64,000 bases of DNA, from NCBI RefSeq assembly GCF_003403095.1, contig NZ_CP031555.1, positions 2,460,001-2,524,000 on the forward strand, given 5' to 3'. The notes beneath the pieces were generated by a model. It was not told where the DNA came from, ran no database searches, and worked only from the letters and a program-made list of their open reading frames with translations. Within the stretch, counting starts at the first letter, position 1; each line of letters opens with the position of its first letter. This stretch comes from Thalassospira indica. GTDB taxonomy: Bacteria > Pseudomonadota > Alphaproteobacteria > Rhodospirillales > Thalassospiraceae. Positions 35,874 to 45,673 of this stretch are shown here, in pieces. Both the position numbers and the translations under genes were made by a program.

Positions 35874-36635
35874 ATGCAGCAAGTCCAGTCACTGGTACGG
35901 GCGTTAAGTATCCTCAACGCGCTTGCCGAAAGCGAAGACGGGATGACCCTGACCGAAATTTCCCATCAGGTGAAATTACCGCCCTCGACAGCACACCGGT
36001 TGCTGACCACCATGCAGCACGAACGCTATGTATCGTTCGAGGGGGAGCGCACCCTTTGGTTCGTCGGGGTGCAGGCTTTCAGCGTCGGCAATTCATTTAC
36101 CAAGAATCGTAACCTCAGCCAGATCGCGCGCCCCTATATGCGCGCACTCATGGAAGACAGCGGTGAAACCGTCAATCTTGCGGTCGCAGATGGTGGGGAG
36201 GTCATCTTCCTGTCGCAGGTGGAATGCCGCAAAATGATGCGCGCACTCGTCACACCCGGTCGTCGGGCCTTGATGCACTGCTCGGGCGTTGGCAAGGCTT
36301 TGCTTGCCTTTTTGCCGGAAGAAGAACTGCATTCGGTCGTGGCAAAGCATGGGTTGCCCAAAATTACCGAACGAACCCTGATAACCCAGGAAGCTCTTGA
36401 AAAGGATCTGGAGCGTTGCCGTCAGCGTGGCTATGCCCTTGATGATGAAGAGCACGCGGTTGGTCTGCGTTGTGTCGCGGGCGTTGTCCGTGATGAAACG
36501 GGTTTGCCAATTGCGGCATTATCACTTTCGGGGCCCGCGGCCCGTATTCCAAACGACCATATCGAGCAATTGGGGCTTAAAATACGCCGTGTCTGCGCCG
36601 ACCTGAGCCGTGAATATGGAGGAAAGCCGGTCTAA
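35874..36635 (+). CDS. IclR-family transcriptional regulator
   Basis: A 253-aa regulator with a winged helix-turn-helix at residues about 8-65 (MTLTEISHQVKLPPSTAHRLLTTMQ) and an IclR effector domain. The latter contains GRRALMHCSGVGKALLAFLPEEEL and GYALDDEEHAVGLRCVAGVV, the typical effector-site region with its conserved Cys. The ATG at 35874 has GGGAG about 11 nt upstream. The general group (AllR/GclR/KdgR-like) is clear; the regulated genes are not. The preceding membrane protein is the nearest candidate. Confidence 0.9.
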   Translation: MQQVQSLVRALSILNALAESEDGMTLTEISHQVKLPPSTAHRLLTTMQHERYVSFEGERTLWFVGVQAFSVGNSFTKNRNLSQIARPYMRALMEDSGETVNLAVADGGEVIFLSQVECRKMMRALVTPGRRALMHCSGVGKALLAFLPEEELHSVVAKHGLPKITERTLITQEALEKDLERCRQRGYALDDEEHAVGLRCVAGVVRDETGLPIAALSLSGPAARIPNDHIEQLGLKIRRVCADLSREYGGKPV

Positions 36636-36687
36636 AGACCGGCGTTCTTCCACGGACCAAAGTTATCCTGTTACGTCGTATTGCTGT

Positions 36688-37332
36688 TTACATACCCGGG
36701 CAGGAAACGCCGGTGCCGCCAAGCCCGCAATAGCCATCAGGATTCTTGTGAAGGTATTGCTGATGGAAGTCCTCGGCATAAAAGAATTCCGGTGTCTCGG
36801 TGACTTCGGTTGTCACGTCGGCTTGACCTGCTTCTTTCAGTGCGGCGTTGTAGTCCTGACGCGACTGAACAGCCGCTTGCTGTTGTTCAGGCGTAAAGGT
36901 GTAGATGACAGACCTGTACTGGGTGCCGATGTCATTGCCTTGACGCATGCCCTGAGTCGGGTCGTGGTTTTCCCAAAACAGCTTCAAAAGCGCTGAATAG
37001 GACGTTACGGCAGGATCAAAGACGACCAATACCACTTCGGCATGGCCTGTCATGCCACTGCAAACTTCGCGATAGGTCGGGTTTTTGGTGAAGCCACCGG
37101 CATAGCCAACAGCAGTGCTGTAAACGCCTTCAGCTTTCCAGAACAGGCGTTCCGCCCCCCAGAAGCATCCCATGCCAAAGACGGCAATTTCCAGATGATC
37201 CGGGAAGGGGCCCTTCATCGGATGGCCTGTGACGATATTGGAATCGGCAACCGGCAATGTTTCGTCGCGCCCCGGAAGCGCGGTGTCAGCGGTTGGCATT
37301 TTGGGTTTGTCTGATTTCAGCACGGAGAACAT
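36688..37332 (-). CDS. msrA: Peptide methionine sulfoxide reductase A
   Basis: A 214-aa MsrA. The catalytic motif [13 protein letters not shown] is present, with [25 protein letters not shown]. The C-terminal [10 protein letters not shown] supplies resolving cysteines. It reduces methionine-S-sulfoxide. The start [13 protein letters not shown] at 37332 is preferred (GGGAA upstream, matches the family start); an ATG at 37365 is the alternative. Confidence 0.93.
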   Translation of the reverse strand: MFSVLKSDKPKMPTADTALPGRDETLPVADSNIVTGHPMKGPFPDHLEIAVFGMGCFWGAERLFWKAEGVYSTAVGYAGGFTKNPTYREVCSGMTGHAEVVLVVFDPAVTSYSALLKLFWENHDPTQGMRQGNDIGTQYRSVIYTFTPEQQQAAVQSRQDYNAALKEAGQADVTTEVTETPEFFYAEDFHQQYLHKNPDGYCGLGGTGVSCPGM

Positions 37333-37477
37333 GTCTTGATTTCCCGAAGAAGAATTTGCGTTCATGCCTGCAATGTACTCCAGACGCGCACAATAGCAAT
37401 TCCCGTCTTGATCAAATGTCTTTGAACATTCTTTTGGCGGCGCCACCAATCATGCGGATAATCCGCATCCAAAGTCC

Positions 37478-37834
37478 ATGGAACTGCATGATGGAATGGC
37501 TTTGCACAGGTTCAAGCATTTGAAATCGACAGCTTTGATGCTTTTGGGGGCGTTCAGTTTGCTGGTCGGGCTTGTGTTCCTGCCATTGCCGCCACCATTT
37601 TTTGGCATGGTGTTTATTGCACTTGGTATTCCATTGCTGGCAGCGGGATCGAAACGAACGCGACGATTTATCCAGCATCTGCGCTGGCGGTATTACCGGC
37701 ACAACGCCAGGATCGAATATTTTTTGGGAAAGATGCCGGGGTTCGTTCGAAGACACGGTCAGAAAACCCGCCCGGATGGCTTGATGCGATCTGAGAAGAT
37801 GGCGGCATCCGCCAGGCAGCGGTCTAAGGACTGA
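37478..37834 (+). CDS. Small membrane protein, PGPGW-like
   Basis: A 118-aa protein with two closely spaced hydrophobic helices (ALMLLGAFSLLVGLVFLPL and a second from FFGMVFIALGIPLLAAG) split by PLPPP, then a basic tail rich in Arg and Lys. The arrangement resembles the PGPGW transmembrane family. The ribosome site is weak and the exact start is uncertain. Its end overlaps the convergent SPOR lipoprotein gene by 11 bp. Confidence 0.6.
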   Translation: MELHDGMALHRFKHLKSTALMLLGAFSLLVGLVFLPLPPPFFGMVFIALGIPLLAAGSKRTRRFIQHLRWRYYRHNARIEYFLGKMPGFVRRHGQKTRPDGLMRSEKMAASARQRSKD

Positions 37835-39212
37835 CGCGTCGAACCAGGCAATCCGTCCCGGCAGATTTCAAGCTGTTGCAAGCCTGCGTTGCCTCGGCAG
37901 AGGAAGCATACATTCCGGTTAGCAGGCGGAAGAACAGACCTTTGCCTTCAATCGCGATGCTGACGACTTCATGGTCTGCGGCAGCCAGCATACCATGCGA
38001 TGCGTTCCGGAACTTCAACCACGCATCTTCCGCACGTCCGCGCGAACGATACGCCGCAAGTTGAACAGCGTAGTAGGGGTTATCACTTTGCGTGGTTTGG
38101 CTGATCTTAGTTTCCGGTGGTGCCGAGTTTCCGGTTGATGGCGCCATCGCGTTTTGTGTGGCCACCGGCTCTGTCGAGGTGATCGGAAGTTCGATCATGG
38201 GTCCTTCGGGTTTAGGGTCAACAATATCAAGTTCGCCCTGTTCAGTCGGGCGCGCGTTTGAGGTGACCATTGCACCCTTATGTTCTGTTGATGCTGCGTC
38301 GCCGGCAATCGTTGGCGCAGCAATTACGCGAACCGGTGCCGCGGATTGCACTGACTGACTGGGCACCGGCGCAGGGGCTGCAACCGGGGCAAGTTTAGAA
38401 ACTGCCGTTTCGGCTCCACTGGTCGCCGGCCCATTGGTTAGCTCAGCTGCGGGGACGGGCGTAGCTGCAGGCGTCGCATTGGGTGCAGCGGCCTGTCGGT
38501 CAACACGCGTCAGTCGCGCCGTGTTTTCGCTGACTTCCATCTCCATCCGAACGACGGGACTGGTAGGCGCTTCGGGTTCTGCCTCTACGACGCCACCGGT
38601 TTCATAGAACCGGCGATCACGTTCGACCTGCGGCGGATTGGGCAATTCTGGACCTGGCGCAACGGTGGCGGATGCGACAACGGCATCTATTTCTTTGGAT
38701 CGCGCATATTCCGGGGATGACGCATCAAGCGTGACAAGGCGCCTCTGGGCAAGGCTGTTGATGCTGCCTGAAAGCCGCACACCTTGGCCGCAATTGAGAT
38801 CAATCTTGGCATCGGGCGGCGTCGCGGTCAGCCAAACATAAAGCTTGCGCGCACTTTCATAGTTCCCGTCCATGTCATATGAAATCGCCTGAAGGAAGTT
38901 ATCCTCGGGGCTTCGATCAAGTGAAATCGGTTCGGATGGGGTGGAGCCATCCTTCGCCATACCGGTGCCGGTGGAAGCCGTGTGGCCGAAAAACAACCCA
39001 CAGGCGGCCCTGTTGAAGCTTGTTTTTTCCGCTGCAGGCAGTTGTTCGTTCGATGGGGAACTCAGTTCTTGCGACGTGTGCGACGAACCGAACCAAAGAC
39101 CGGAAAAATCAGAGGTGCTGCAAGCAGTCAGGAGCGGCAGGAGAGCTGCGGCAGTTATTCTTCCCCAGTTGCGTCGAAGGGGAGTGTTTGTTGTCGCAAA
39201 CCTGATTTTCAC
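37824..39212 (-). CDS. Lipoprotein with C-terminal SPOR domain
   Basis: A 462-aa protein. The N-terminus is basic and hydrophobic and ends in the lipobox LLTAC. A cysteine-containing region with NFLQAISYDMDGNYESARKLYVWL looks TPR/Sel1-like. A long Pro/Ala/Thr-rich low-complexity linker follows, and the last 75 or so residues (YYAVQLAAYRSRGRAEDAWLKF to CLVRRV) are a SPOR domain, which binds denuded peptidoglycan at division sites. Probably an outer-membrane lipoprotein reaching the wall. Confidence 0.82.
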   Translation of the reverse strand: MKIRFATTNTPLRRNWGRITAAALLPLLTACSTSDFSGLWFGSSHTSQELSSPSNEQLPAAEKTSFNRAACGLFFGHTASTGTGMAKDGSTPSEPISLDRSPEDNFLQAISYDMDGNYESARKLYVWLTATPPDAKIDLNCGQGVRLSGSINSLAQRRLVTLDASSPEYARSKEIDAVVASATVAPGPELPNPPQVERDRRFYETGGVVEAEPEAPTSPVVRMEMEVSENTARLTRVDRQAAAPNATPAATPVPAAELTNGPATSGAETAVSKLAPVAAPAPVPSQSVQSAAPVRVIAAPTIAGDAASTEHKGAMVTSNARPTEQGELDIVDPKPEGPMIELPITSTEPVATQNAMAPSTGNSAPPETKISQTTQSDNPYYAVQLAAYRSRGRAEDAWLKFRNASHGMLAAADHEVVSIAIEGKGLFFRLLTGMYASSAEATQACNSLKSAGTDCLVRRVSP

Positions 39213-39373
39213 GCTTCACCTGATCATCGCTGTATTACAGAAAGTTATATCTTTCATCGCCAGCAAAAACAACTCCTGCTAACGCAACGATGATGATCAG
39301 CTGTCTTTGGAAATCAGGGACATAGCAAGCAAGCGGTATCGCATTCGGAAGGGTGGCACAGCAGACCGGTAAA

Positions 39374-39757
39374 TCACCGCATGGCCAATGGAATCATGAT
39401 CCCGATAAGCAGGATCAGCACGGTTACGGCGATGACGATATTTATGATGCCTTTTGTTGCCTTGTTTGCGGTTTCACGCGTCATGCCACGGCTTTGAGAC
39501 GATCGGCCGGAGGCACCCGTAGCACCGCCCGCGTTCTCGGACGTCAAAATCTTGATGACCTGCTTCTTTTCCTTGCGGGTATCTTGGTCGTACTTGTTTT
39601 CAACGATCCGTACTTCAGAATTGCCTTTGCTGCTGATGGCATCCTTGGCAGTCTTCAGGGCAGAACTGTAGTCCGATACCGGCTCGAGCTCCATCAGGTT
39701 CCCGGTCTTGCGCAGGCAAACCACAGTATAACTTTTGCTAAGTGCCGCGTCGGTCAT
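39374..39757 (-). CDS. Small tail-anchored hypothetical protein
   Basis: A 127-aa protein with a soluble N-terminal part (SYTVVCLRKTGNLMELEPV, then a charged helix) and one C-terminal hydrophobic helix at about residues 105-125 (IINIVIAVTVLILLIGIMIPL). This would anchor it in the membrane by its tail. The ATG at 39757 is chosen because AGGAA lies 7 nt upstream. Family not recognised. It lies about 110 bp beyond the TPR gene on the same strand, separated by a terminator. Confidence 0.65.
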   Translation of the reverse strand: MTDAALSKSYTVVCLRKTGNLMELEPVSDYSSALKTAKDAISSKGNSEVRIVENKYDQDTRKEKKQVIKILTSENAGGATGASGRSSQSRGMTRETANKATKGIINIVIAVTVLILLIGIMIPLAMR

Positions 39758-39818
39758 CTTTATTCCTGTTTTTTCGTGTACAACTTTGACAGACATATGG
39801 CGTGTTAGTGCAAAAATA

Positions 39819-39844
39819 AGAACCTATCCTAAAGAATAGGTTCT
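39819..39844 (-). terminator. Terminator of the TPR gene
   Basis: GAACCTAT (39820-39827) and ATAGGTTC (39836-39843). On the minus strand it is followed by TTATTTTTG. Confidence 0.75.
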
Positions 39845-39866
39845 CTTGGCGGTCAAACGGGAGAGA

Positions 39867-40334
39867 TCAGTTCGTAATGCTGCTGGCCAGCGTTTTGTAT
39901 TCTTCGCAGTCCATGCCACAGAGCTGTTCCAGTCGCGCAAGGTTTTCCTGAGCCATTTCAGGTTTCCCGGTCTGAAGGAAAAGCTCGCCCTGATACTCAA
40001 GAGCACCGACATGTTCAGGGTCAATCATCAGGGCGCGTTCATAGTTTTGCGCCGCACTGTCAAAGTCACCCATCTTGCGCTGGCTGTAGGCAAGGTAATT
40101 GTAAAGATCGGCATTTTCCGGATCTTCTTCGAGCATGGTTTCAATCTTGTCGATCGCCATGTCGTACATGCCGGTATCAACAAGCTCCGTAACAGCGGAG
40201 AGGTCGGTACCTTCCGAACTCCAGCTATCCGAGCTACCCATTGCAAAAGCGTTGCCTGCCAGAAGCGGGGTGGCAAGCATCATCATAACAGCACATGCCT
40301 TGATCATTTTTGGGGTTTCACCGTTACGGTCCAT
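39867..40334 (-). CDS. Exported TPR-repeat protein
   Basis: A 155-aa protein with a signal peptide (hydrophobic core about residues 10-30, cleavage near AFA-MGSS). Three TPR-like helix pairs follow, best seen in ENADLYNYLAYSQRKMGDFD and SAAQNYERALMIDPEHVGAL. The two C-terminal cysteines (LCGMDC) may form a disulfide in the periplasm. AAAGG precedes the ATG. Likely a periplasmic scaffold; partner unknown. Confidence 0.8.
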   Translation of the reverse strand: MDRNGETPKMIKACAVMMMLATPLLAGNAFAMGSSDSWSSEGTDLSAVTELVDTGMYDMAIDKIETMLEEDPENADLYNYLAYSQRKMGDFDSAAQNYERALMIDPEHVGALEYQGELFLQTGKPEMAQENLARLEQLCGMDCEEYKTLASSITN

Positions 40335-40393
40335 CGTCGTACCTTTCTGTGATCTGGTTTGGCATTAATACGTGTGTCGGGACGCGCTGAAAG

Positions 40394-40407
40394 TGTGATT
40401 TATCACA
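40394..40407. repeat. Short palindrome in the divergent TPR/DUF4126 promoter region
   Basis: TGTGATTTATCACA: 6-bp arms with a 2-bp centre. Arm sequence resembles a CRP site but the spacing is too short for one. Confidence 0.35.
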
Positions 40408-40467
40408 ACTGAACGTTTTTCCTGTTCACTTGTTGGTGAGAATTATGGCTTTGAAAGGGCGTAATCT

Positions 40468-41193
40468 GTGGGGGTAATTGAAACTCTTGCGTTGGGAATG
40501 GGCGGGGCCTGGGCCAGTGGTGTAAACCTCTATGGCACAGTGGTTATTCTTGGTCTTCTGAACAATTTCGGGCTGCTTGATTTGCCGCCAGAGCTTCAGC
40601 TTCTGGGGAGTTGGTGGGTACTCGCACTCGCCATGTTCCTTTATCTGATCGAATTCGTGGCCGACAAAATTCCGATCGTTGATAGTGTCTGGGATGCCAT
40701 TCATACCTTCATCAGGATTCCCGCCGGCGCACTCCTTGCCGCAGGCGCCATGAGCGGCCTTGATACCGGCATGGGCGACGGTGTTCAAACTGCGATTGCC
40801 TTGCTGGTCGGCGGGACGGTGGCGGCCGGGAGCCACTTTACAAAGGCCGGCAGCCGCGCGGCAATCAATACATCGCCTGAACCGTTTAGTAACAGCATTG
40901 CCTCAGTCGCCGAGGATGTCGCCGTCTTTGGCGCACTGTACACGGTCGCTTTCCATCCGGTGGTTTTCTTTGTGTTGTTTGCCCTGTTCGTTCTGCTTCT
41001 GGTCTGGCTGGTGCCAAAGATCTGGCGGTTTATCGGGCAGGTGTTTGGCAATGCGCGCCATCCGTCCGTGGCCTACGCCCAAACCCGTGCGCAACAGGCA
41101 AGCACTGGTACGGGGCTGCCAAAACTCAATCTGTCCGGGGCAGGCGGATCAGCTTTGCCACCATCGGACAAACCCAAACTTCCGCCTGAATAA
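40468..41193 (+). CDS. DUF4126 membrane protein
   Basis: A 241-aa protein with 5-6 hydrophobic segments and the DUF4126 hallmarks: ALGMGGAWASGVNLYGTVVILGLL at the start, FVADKIPIVDSVWDAIHTFIRIPAG and GTVAAGSHFTKAGSRAAINTSPEPFSN. The start is a GTG at 40468 with AAGGG upstream. A Pro-rich cytoplasmic tail closes it. Family function is unknown. Confidence 0.85.
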   Translation: MGVIETLALGMGGAWASGVNLYGTVVILGLLNNFGLLDLPPELQLLGSWWVLALAMFLYLIEFVADKIPIVDSVWDAIHTFIRIPAGALLAAGAMSGLDTGMGDGVQTAIALLVGGTVAAGSHFTKAGSRAAINTSPEPFSNSIASVAEDVAVFGALYTVAFHPVVFFVLFALFVLLLVWLVPKIWRFIGQVFGNARHPSVAYAQTRAQQASTGTGLPKLNLSGAGGSALPPSDKPKLPPE

Positions 41194-41213
41194 GGTCACG
41201 TTGCGCCAAAAGA

Positions 41214-41244
41214 AAAGCCCGCAAGTATTTAACTTGCGGGCTTT
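41214..41244. terminator. Bidirectional terminator between DUF4126 gene and thrS
   Basis: AAAGCCCGCAAGT (41214-41226) with ACTTGCGGGCTTT (41232-41244), positioned between the convergent stops. Confidence 0.9.
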
Positions 41245-41267
41245 ATTGGTTGTGTTTCTAACGTCGA

Positions 41268-43205
41268 TCAGAAGTCGGCTTCGATTACGCGGTCGCGGAT
41301 TTCCGCCGCCATTGCATCACCAAGCTCATCAATGCCAAACGTCTTCTGGTGCTTGAAGCCAATGCGACGGACCGAAGCAGTTTTTTCTTCGGCTTCGCGT
41401 TTGCCAAGCGCAAGGATCATCGGAACCTTTGCATGGCTGTGTTCGCGGACCTTGTAGTTGATCTTCTCGTTACGGGTATCGAGCTCAACATTCAGGCCCT
41501 TGGCTTCAAGTGCTGCCTTCACTTCATGGGCATAGTCATCGGCATCATTGGTAATTGTGCAAACAACTGCATGAACAGGTGACAGCCACAGCGGCAAACG
41601 ACCGGCATAGTTTTCGATCAGAATGCCGATGAAGCGTTCAAGTGAACCAAGGATCGCACGGTGCAGCATGACCGGGCGGTGTTTTTCACCGTCTTCACCC
41701 ATATAGGATGCATCAAGACGTTCCGGCAGAACGAAGTCAGCCTGAAGCGTGCCGCACTGCCAGTCACGACCAATGGCATCACGAAGCACGAACTCAAGCT
41801 TCGGTCCATAGAACGCGCCTTCACCCGGATTGACTTCAAGTGCCAGACCCGCTTCTTCAGCTGCTTCGCGGAGCGCCGCTTCGGCCTTGTCCCAAATCTC
41901 GTCAGAACCGGCACGCACTTCCGGACGGTCGGAGAACTTCACAAGAATGTCGGTAAAGCCGAAATCCTTGTAGACCGATTTCAGAAGGTCACAGAAAATC
42001 TTGGTTTCGGAGACAATCTGATCTTCGGTGCAGAAGATGTGCGCATCGTCCTGAATGAACTGACGAACACGCATGATGCCATGCAGACCACCAGACGGTT
42101 CATTGCGGTGACAGCAGCCAAATTCCGCCATACGCAGCGGCAGGTCACGATATGACTTGCTGCCAAGGCGGAAGATCTGCACGTGACACGGGCAGTTCAT
42201 CGGCTTAAGCGCCAGCACCTTCTCGGGATCATCTTCATCCGGGGTCGTGGTGAACATGTTCTCGCGGAACTTTTCCCAGTGACCGGATTTTTCCCAAAGC
42301 ACGCGATCAACCAACTGCGGCGTACGAACTTCCTGATACCCGGCCGCATCGAGGCGATCACGGATATAGGTTTCGACCTTGCGATAAAGCTTCAGACCCT
42401 TGTCATGCCAGAAGACAGAGCCCTGGGCCTCTTCCTGCATGTGGAAGAGGTCCATTTCACGGCCAAGGCGACGGTGATCGCGCTTTTCTGCTTCTTCAAG
42501 CATGTGCAGATACGCATCAAGGTCTTCCTTGCTTTCCCAGCAGGTGCCATAGATACGCTGCAGCATTTCGTTATCCGAATTGCCACGCCAATAGGCACCG
42601 GCAACCTTCATCAATTTGAAGGCCTTGCCGATCTTGCCCGTCGACGGTGCATGCGGACCACGGCACAGGTCGATGAAATCGCCCTGGCGATAGCAGGTAA
42701 TGGTCTCGGTTTCCGGAAGATCACGGATGATCTCGGCTTTGTATTTCTCACCCTTATCAAGAAAGAACTTGATCGCCTCGTCACGGTCCCAGACCTCACG
42801 CACGATCGGCTCGTTGCGTTCGATGATCTTGTGCATCTGTTTTTCGATCTTCACAAGATCGTCGGGCGTAAACGGCGTTTCGCGGGCGAAATCGTAATAG
42901 AAACCGTTCTCGATCGACGGGCCAATCGTGACCTGCGTATCGGGGTAAAGTTCCTGGACGGCTTCGGCCATGACATGCGCACAATCGTGACGGATCAGCG
43001 GCAGAACTTCCGCATGGCCCTTGGTCACGATTTCGATAGTCGCGTCAGTGTCAATCTCGCGCGCAAGGTCGCGCACTTCACCGTTGACGATGATGGCAAA
43101 GGATTTCTTTGCCAGCGAAGAACTGATGCTTTTGGCGACATCGAAACCCGATACCGGGCCGTCAAATTCGCGCACGGCACCATCGGGAAGGGTCAGGGCA
43201 ATCAT
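41268..43205 (-). CDS. thrS: Threonyl-tRNA synthetase
   Basis: A 645-aa full-length enzyme: TGS domain (residues about 1-62), editing domain with [13 protein letters not shown] (Zn-type His pair), class II catalytic core with motif 2 [20 protein letters not shown], and a C-terminal anticodon-binding domain. It charges tRNA-Thr in the cytoplasm. No attenuation leader with threonine codons was found in front of it. Confidence 0.97.
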   Translation of the reverse strand: MIALTLPDGAVREFDGPVSGFDVAKSISSSLAKKSFAIIVNGEVRDLAREIDTDATIEIVTKGHAEVLPLIRHDCAHVMAEAVQELYPDTQVTIGPSIENGFYYDFARETPFTPDDLVKIEKQMHKIIERNEPIVREVWDRDEAIKFFLDKGEKYKAEIIRDLPETETITCYRQGDFIDLCRGPHAPSTGKIGKAFKLMKVAGAYWRGNSDNEMLQRIYGTCWESKEDLDAYLHMLEEAEKRDHRRLGREMDLFHMQEEAQGSVFWHDKGLKLYRKVETYIRDRLDAAGYQEVRTPQLVDRVLWEKSGHWEKFRENMFTTTPDEDDPEKVLALKPMNCPCHVQIFRLGSKSYRDLPLRMAEFGCCHRNEPSGGLHGIMRVRQFIQDDAHIFCTEDQIVSETKIFCDLLKSVYKDFGFTDILVKFSDRPEVRAGSDEIWDKAEAALREAAEEAGLALEVNPGEGAFYGPKLEFVLRDAIGRDWQCGTLQADFVLPERLDASYMGEDGEKHRPVMLHRAILGSLERFIGILIENYAGRLPLWLSPVHAVVCTITNDADDYAHEVKAALEAKGLNVELDTRNEKINYKVREHSHAKVPMILALGKREAEEKTASVRRIGFKHQKTFGIDELGDAMAAEIRDRVIEADF

Positions 43206-43560
43206 GGTTGGCTCAACTCTGCTTTATCTGCGGGCATAATTCAGGAATGCACATATAGGACCCGCATGTTTACGCGGGGTAAATGCACAAGAAAAGGAAT
43301 TTCAGGATGAGGTCAAGTTCGCTCTTTGAAAAAAGCGACTTTCGGGACAGCACGAACCGCCGCAACGCCAATCTGGCGTGCAGTGTTTTCGGCGGTATTC
43401 AACTTTTTGTCGGCAAAGCCGTGCATTGATACTATCCCGTAAGGTGAAGACTTAATATAACAGGACAAACTTGTAGAGCAAGACGCAAGCCTTTGCCAAA
43501 GGCAGGTTTTGTTCAAAGCATTATTACGGCGCCACCAACGCCATCGAAGGGAGCCCCAAA
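43206..43560. promoter_or_regulatory. Divergent region between thrS and the second MFS gene
   Basis: 355 bp that should hold both promoters. A possible 38-codon minus-strand frame (start 43429, GGGA upstream, stop 43313) is present, but it matches nothing I know and is not called. Confidence 0.45.
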
Positions 43561-44748
43561 ATGTCGAGCCCGGAAGTTCGCCGGAACATCATGATTTTGA
43601 GTCTGTGCGTCGCGTTGTCTGCCAGCGCGATGTCGTTGATTTTCACTGTCGCTGCCGTGATCGGCTTTTCGCTGGCCAGTGACAAATCCCTTTCAACCCT
43701 TCCTGTTGCCTTCATGATGATTGCCATGATGGCGATGACGGCCCCGTCGGCGGTTGTCATGGCCAAGATGGGCCGAAAATTCGGGTTCTGGATGGGGGCG
43801 ACCATTGCCATGATGGGTGCAGTGTCTGGTATGGGCGCTGTCTACTACGCCAATTTCTGGCTGCTTTGTGTGGCATGTGCCTGCATTGGTGCTGGCAATG
43901 CCATCGCCATGCAGTACCGCTTTGCCGCCGCAGAAGCCGCGCCGGCGGAATTCCGTGCGCGTGCGATTTCCTACACCATGCTGGGTGGTCTTGCCTCGGC
44001 CTTTATCGGGCCGAACCTGGCAAGCTTTGCACGGGACTGGTTTGAGACGATCCCGTTTCTTGGAACCTTCGTTGCCCTGATCGGCTTGCAGTTTTTGCTG
44101 GTGATCGCCATTGGTCAGCTGCGCTTGCCCGACATGCGCGGGCACAAGCATCCTGAACCGGCACGCCCGTTATCGACCGTGATGGGGCAACCCGCCGTCA
44201 TCGTTGCGATCATTGCAGGTGCGCTTGGCTATGCGGTCATGAGCTTTGTCATGACGGCGACACCGCTTGCGATCCTTGATTGCGATTACGCGTTCGGTGA
44301 TGCCGCCTTTATCATTCAGTGGCATGTAGTGGGCATGTATGCGCCCGGTTTCTTTACCGGTAACCTGATTAAGCGATTTGGTGCGCTTAAGGTTATTCAG
44401 GCCGGTGCAATCCTGAACTTTGCCTGTCTTGCGGTTGGTCTTGCCGGACAGGACCTGATCGGCAATTTCTGGGTGTCGCTTGTGTTGCTCGGCGTTGGCT
44501 GGAACTTCATGTTTGTCGGTGCGACGACGTTCCTGACCGAAAATTACCGTCCGTCCGAACAGGCACGGGTACAGGCGATCAACGAGTTTTGCGTATTTGG
44601 CACCGTTGCGATTGCATCGCTGTCGGCAGGCACGATCTATGCAGGATCGGGATGGGGGACGCTGCTTTACAGTGCCGCTTTGCCGGTTGGTCTGGTGTTG
44701 CTGATCGTTGCGACCTTCGCGATCCGCCGCAAGGCACAAGCCGCCTGA
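43561..44748 (+). CDS. MFS transporter, paralog of the one at 6313
   Basis: A 395-aa protein with about 12 helices and a KMGRKFG loop between helices 2 and 3. It shares VMTATPLA, QWHVVGM and LLGVGWNFMF with the MFS protein at 6313-7491. A strong AAGGGAG site lies 8 nt before the ATG. It stands alone with its own terminator. Substrate unknown. Confidence 0.88.
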   Translation: MSSPEVRRNIMILSLCVALSASAMSLIFTVAAVIGFSLASDKSLSTLPVAFMMIAMMAMTAPSAVVMAKMGRKFGFWMGATIAMMGAVSGMGAVYYANFWLLCVACACIGAGNAIAMQYRFAAAEAAPAEFRARAISYTMLGGLASAFIGPNLASFARDWFETIPFLGTFVALIGLQFLLVIAIGQLRLPDMRGHKHPEPARPLSTVMGQPAVIVAIIAGALGYAVMSFVMTATPLAILDCDYAFGDAAFIIQWHVVGMYAPGFFTGNLIKRFGALKVIQAGAILNFACLAVGLAGQDLIGNFWVSLVLLGVGWNFMFVGATTFLTENYRPSEQARVQAINEFCVFGTVAIASLSAGTIYAGSGWGTLLYSAALPVGLVLLIVATFAIRRKAQAA

Positions 44749-44771
44749 AGGCGGAATTTGGCAGATAAAGG

Positions 44772-44795
44772 AAAGGGCCGCATATGCGGCCCTTT
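44772..44795. terminator. Palindromic terminator, bidirectional
   Basis: AAAGGGCCGC ATATGCGGCCCTTT is a perfect palindrome between two convergent genes. Confidence 0.88.
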
Positions 44796-44811
44796 TTCGT
44801 TGCTGTGCTGA

Positions 44812-45489
44812 TCAGTGATGACCGCTCAGGATATCGAGTGCGTGCGATCGGAATTCCCGATTATAGAGAACCAGCGTCACCCAGGTCGCACAAACAATGA
44901 AAGCAAGCGGATGATAGAACCAGCCCAATGCCGACAGCGCAAAGAAATAGGCGCGAATTCCTCGGTTGAAGTTGTGGGCCGACATCATGCTCATGCGCGA
45001 CGCCCTTGCAGCCGCGCGGGCGGCATCTGGCGCGTCGGCTTCCGGTGCGGCGCCGATCAGGATGGAGCAATAGTTGGATAACCGAAACGCCCACGTGAAT
45101 TTGAAGAAGGCATAAATAAAGATCACGATCAGCAACACCACCTTGCATTCCCAGACAGCCGGCGTGGTGACAGCAGCAAAGGGCAGGGCAGAGACAGTTT
45201 CAATCGCCTTGTCGGTATAACCCAGGAGCGCCATCAGGCCGATCAGGACCAGAATGGTTGTCGAGGAAAAGAAACTGATGCCGGTGATCAGGTTGCTGGC
45301 GATTGATGTATCCACCATGCGGATATTGCGTTTAAGCATCTGTTCCATCCAGCGATGGCGATTGCGTGCCATATGGGCGGAGATGGAGTTCCGGCGCCGC
45401 GAACTGGCATCGGCAAAAATTGTGTAACCAACCCACCAGGCAAACGCCCAACAAATTGCGACAACATCAAGAAGCGTGAAGGTGGGCAT
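44812..45489 (-). CDS. DUF599 family membrane protein
   Basis: A 225-aa protein with four or five helices. The conserved region HRWMEQMLKRNIRMVDTSIASNL lies after the first helix, and FKFTWAFRLSNYCSILIGAAP in the middle; both are typical of DUF599. The C-terminal part has SAHNFNRGIRAYFFALSALGWF. The ATG at 45489 is preferred over one four codons upstream. Function of the family unknown. Confidence 0.87.
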   Translation of the reverse strand: MPTFTLLDVVAICWAFAWWVGYTIFADASSRRRNSISAHMARNRHRWMEQMLKRNIRMVDTSIASNLITGISFFSSTTILVLIGLMALLGYTDKAIETVSALPFAAVTTPAVWECKVVLLIVIFIYAFFKFTWAFRLSNYCSILIGAAPEADAPDAARAAARASRMSMMSAHNFNRGIRAYFFALSALGWFYHPLAFIVCATWVTLVLYNREFRSHALDILSGHH

Positions 45490-45673
45490 AGCGGGTTCCA
45501 TTCAAAGCCGTTCCATCAGATTTATTCTAATCCTATTGATAATGCGCTATCGTTCGCAATATTGTTTGCCACGCAATGTGATGGATGCATAGCAGATGGT
45601 CATGTCACCAGTCCGGGTTGAGTTTTTCCACAATCCAGAGTATCAGCAGCGCAAATTTTGATTGGAGAGCGAC

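Noticed and set aside
40394..40407. TGTGATTTATCACA as a second CRP site
   Set aside because: Arms are right but the gap is 2 bp rather than the N4 needed between GTGAT and ATCAC. Kept only as an unexplained palindrome.
43313..43516. Possible small minus-strand gene or leader peptide in front of thrS
   Set aside because: A 38-codon version has a fair GGGA site, but threonine codons are few, no attenuator hairpin follows and the sequence resembles nothing known.
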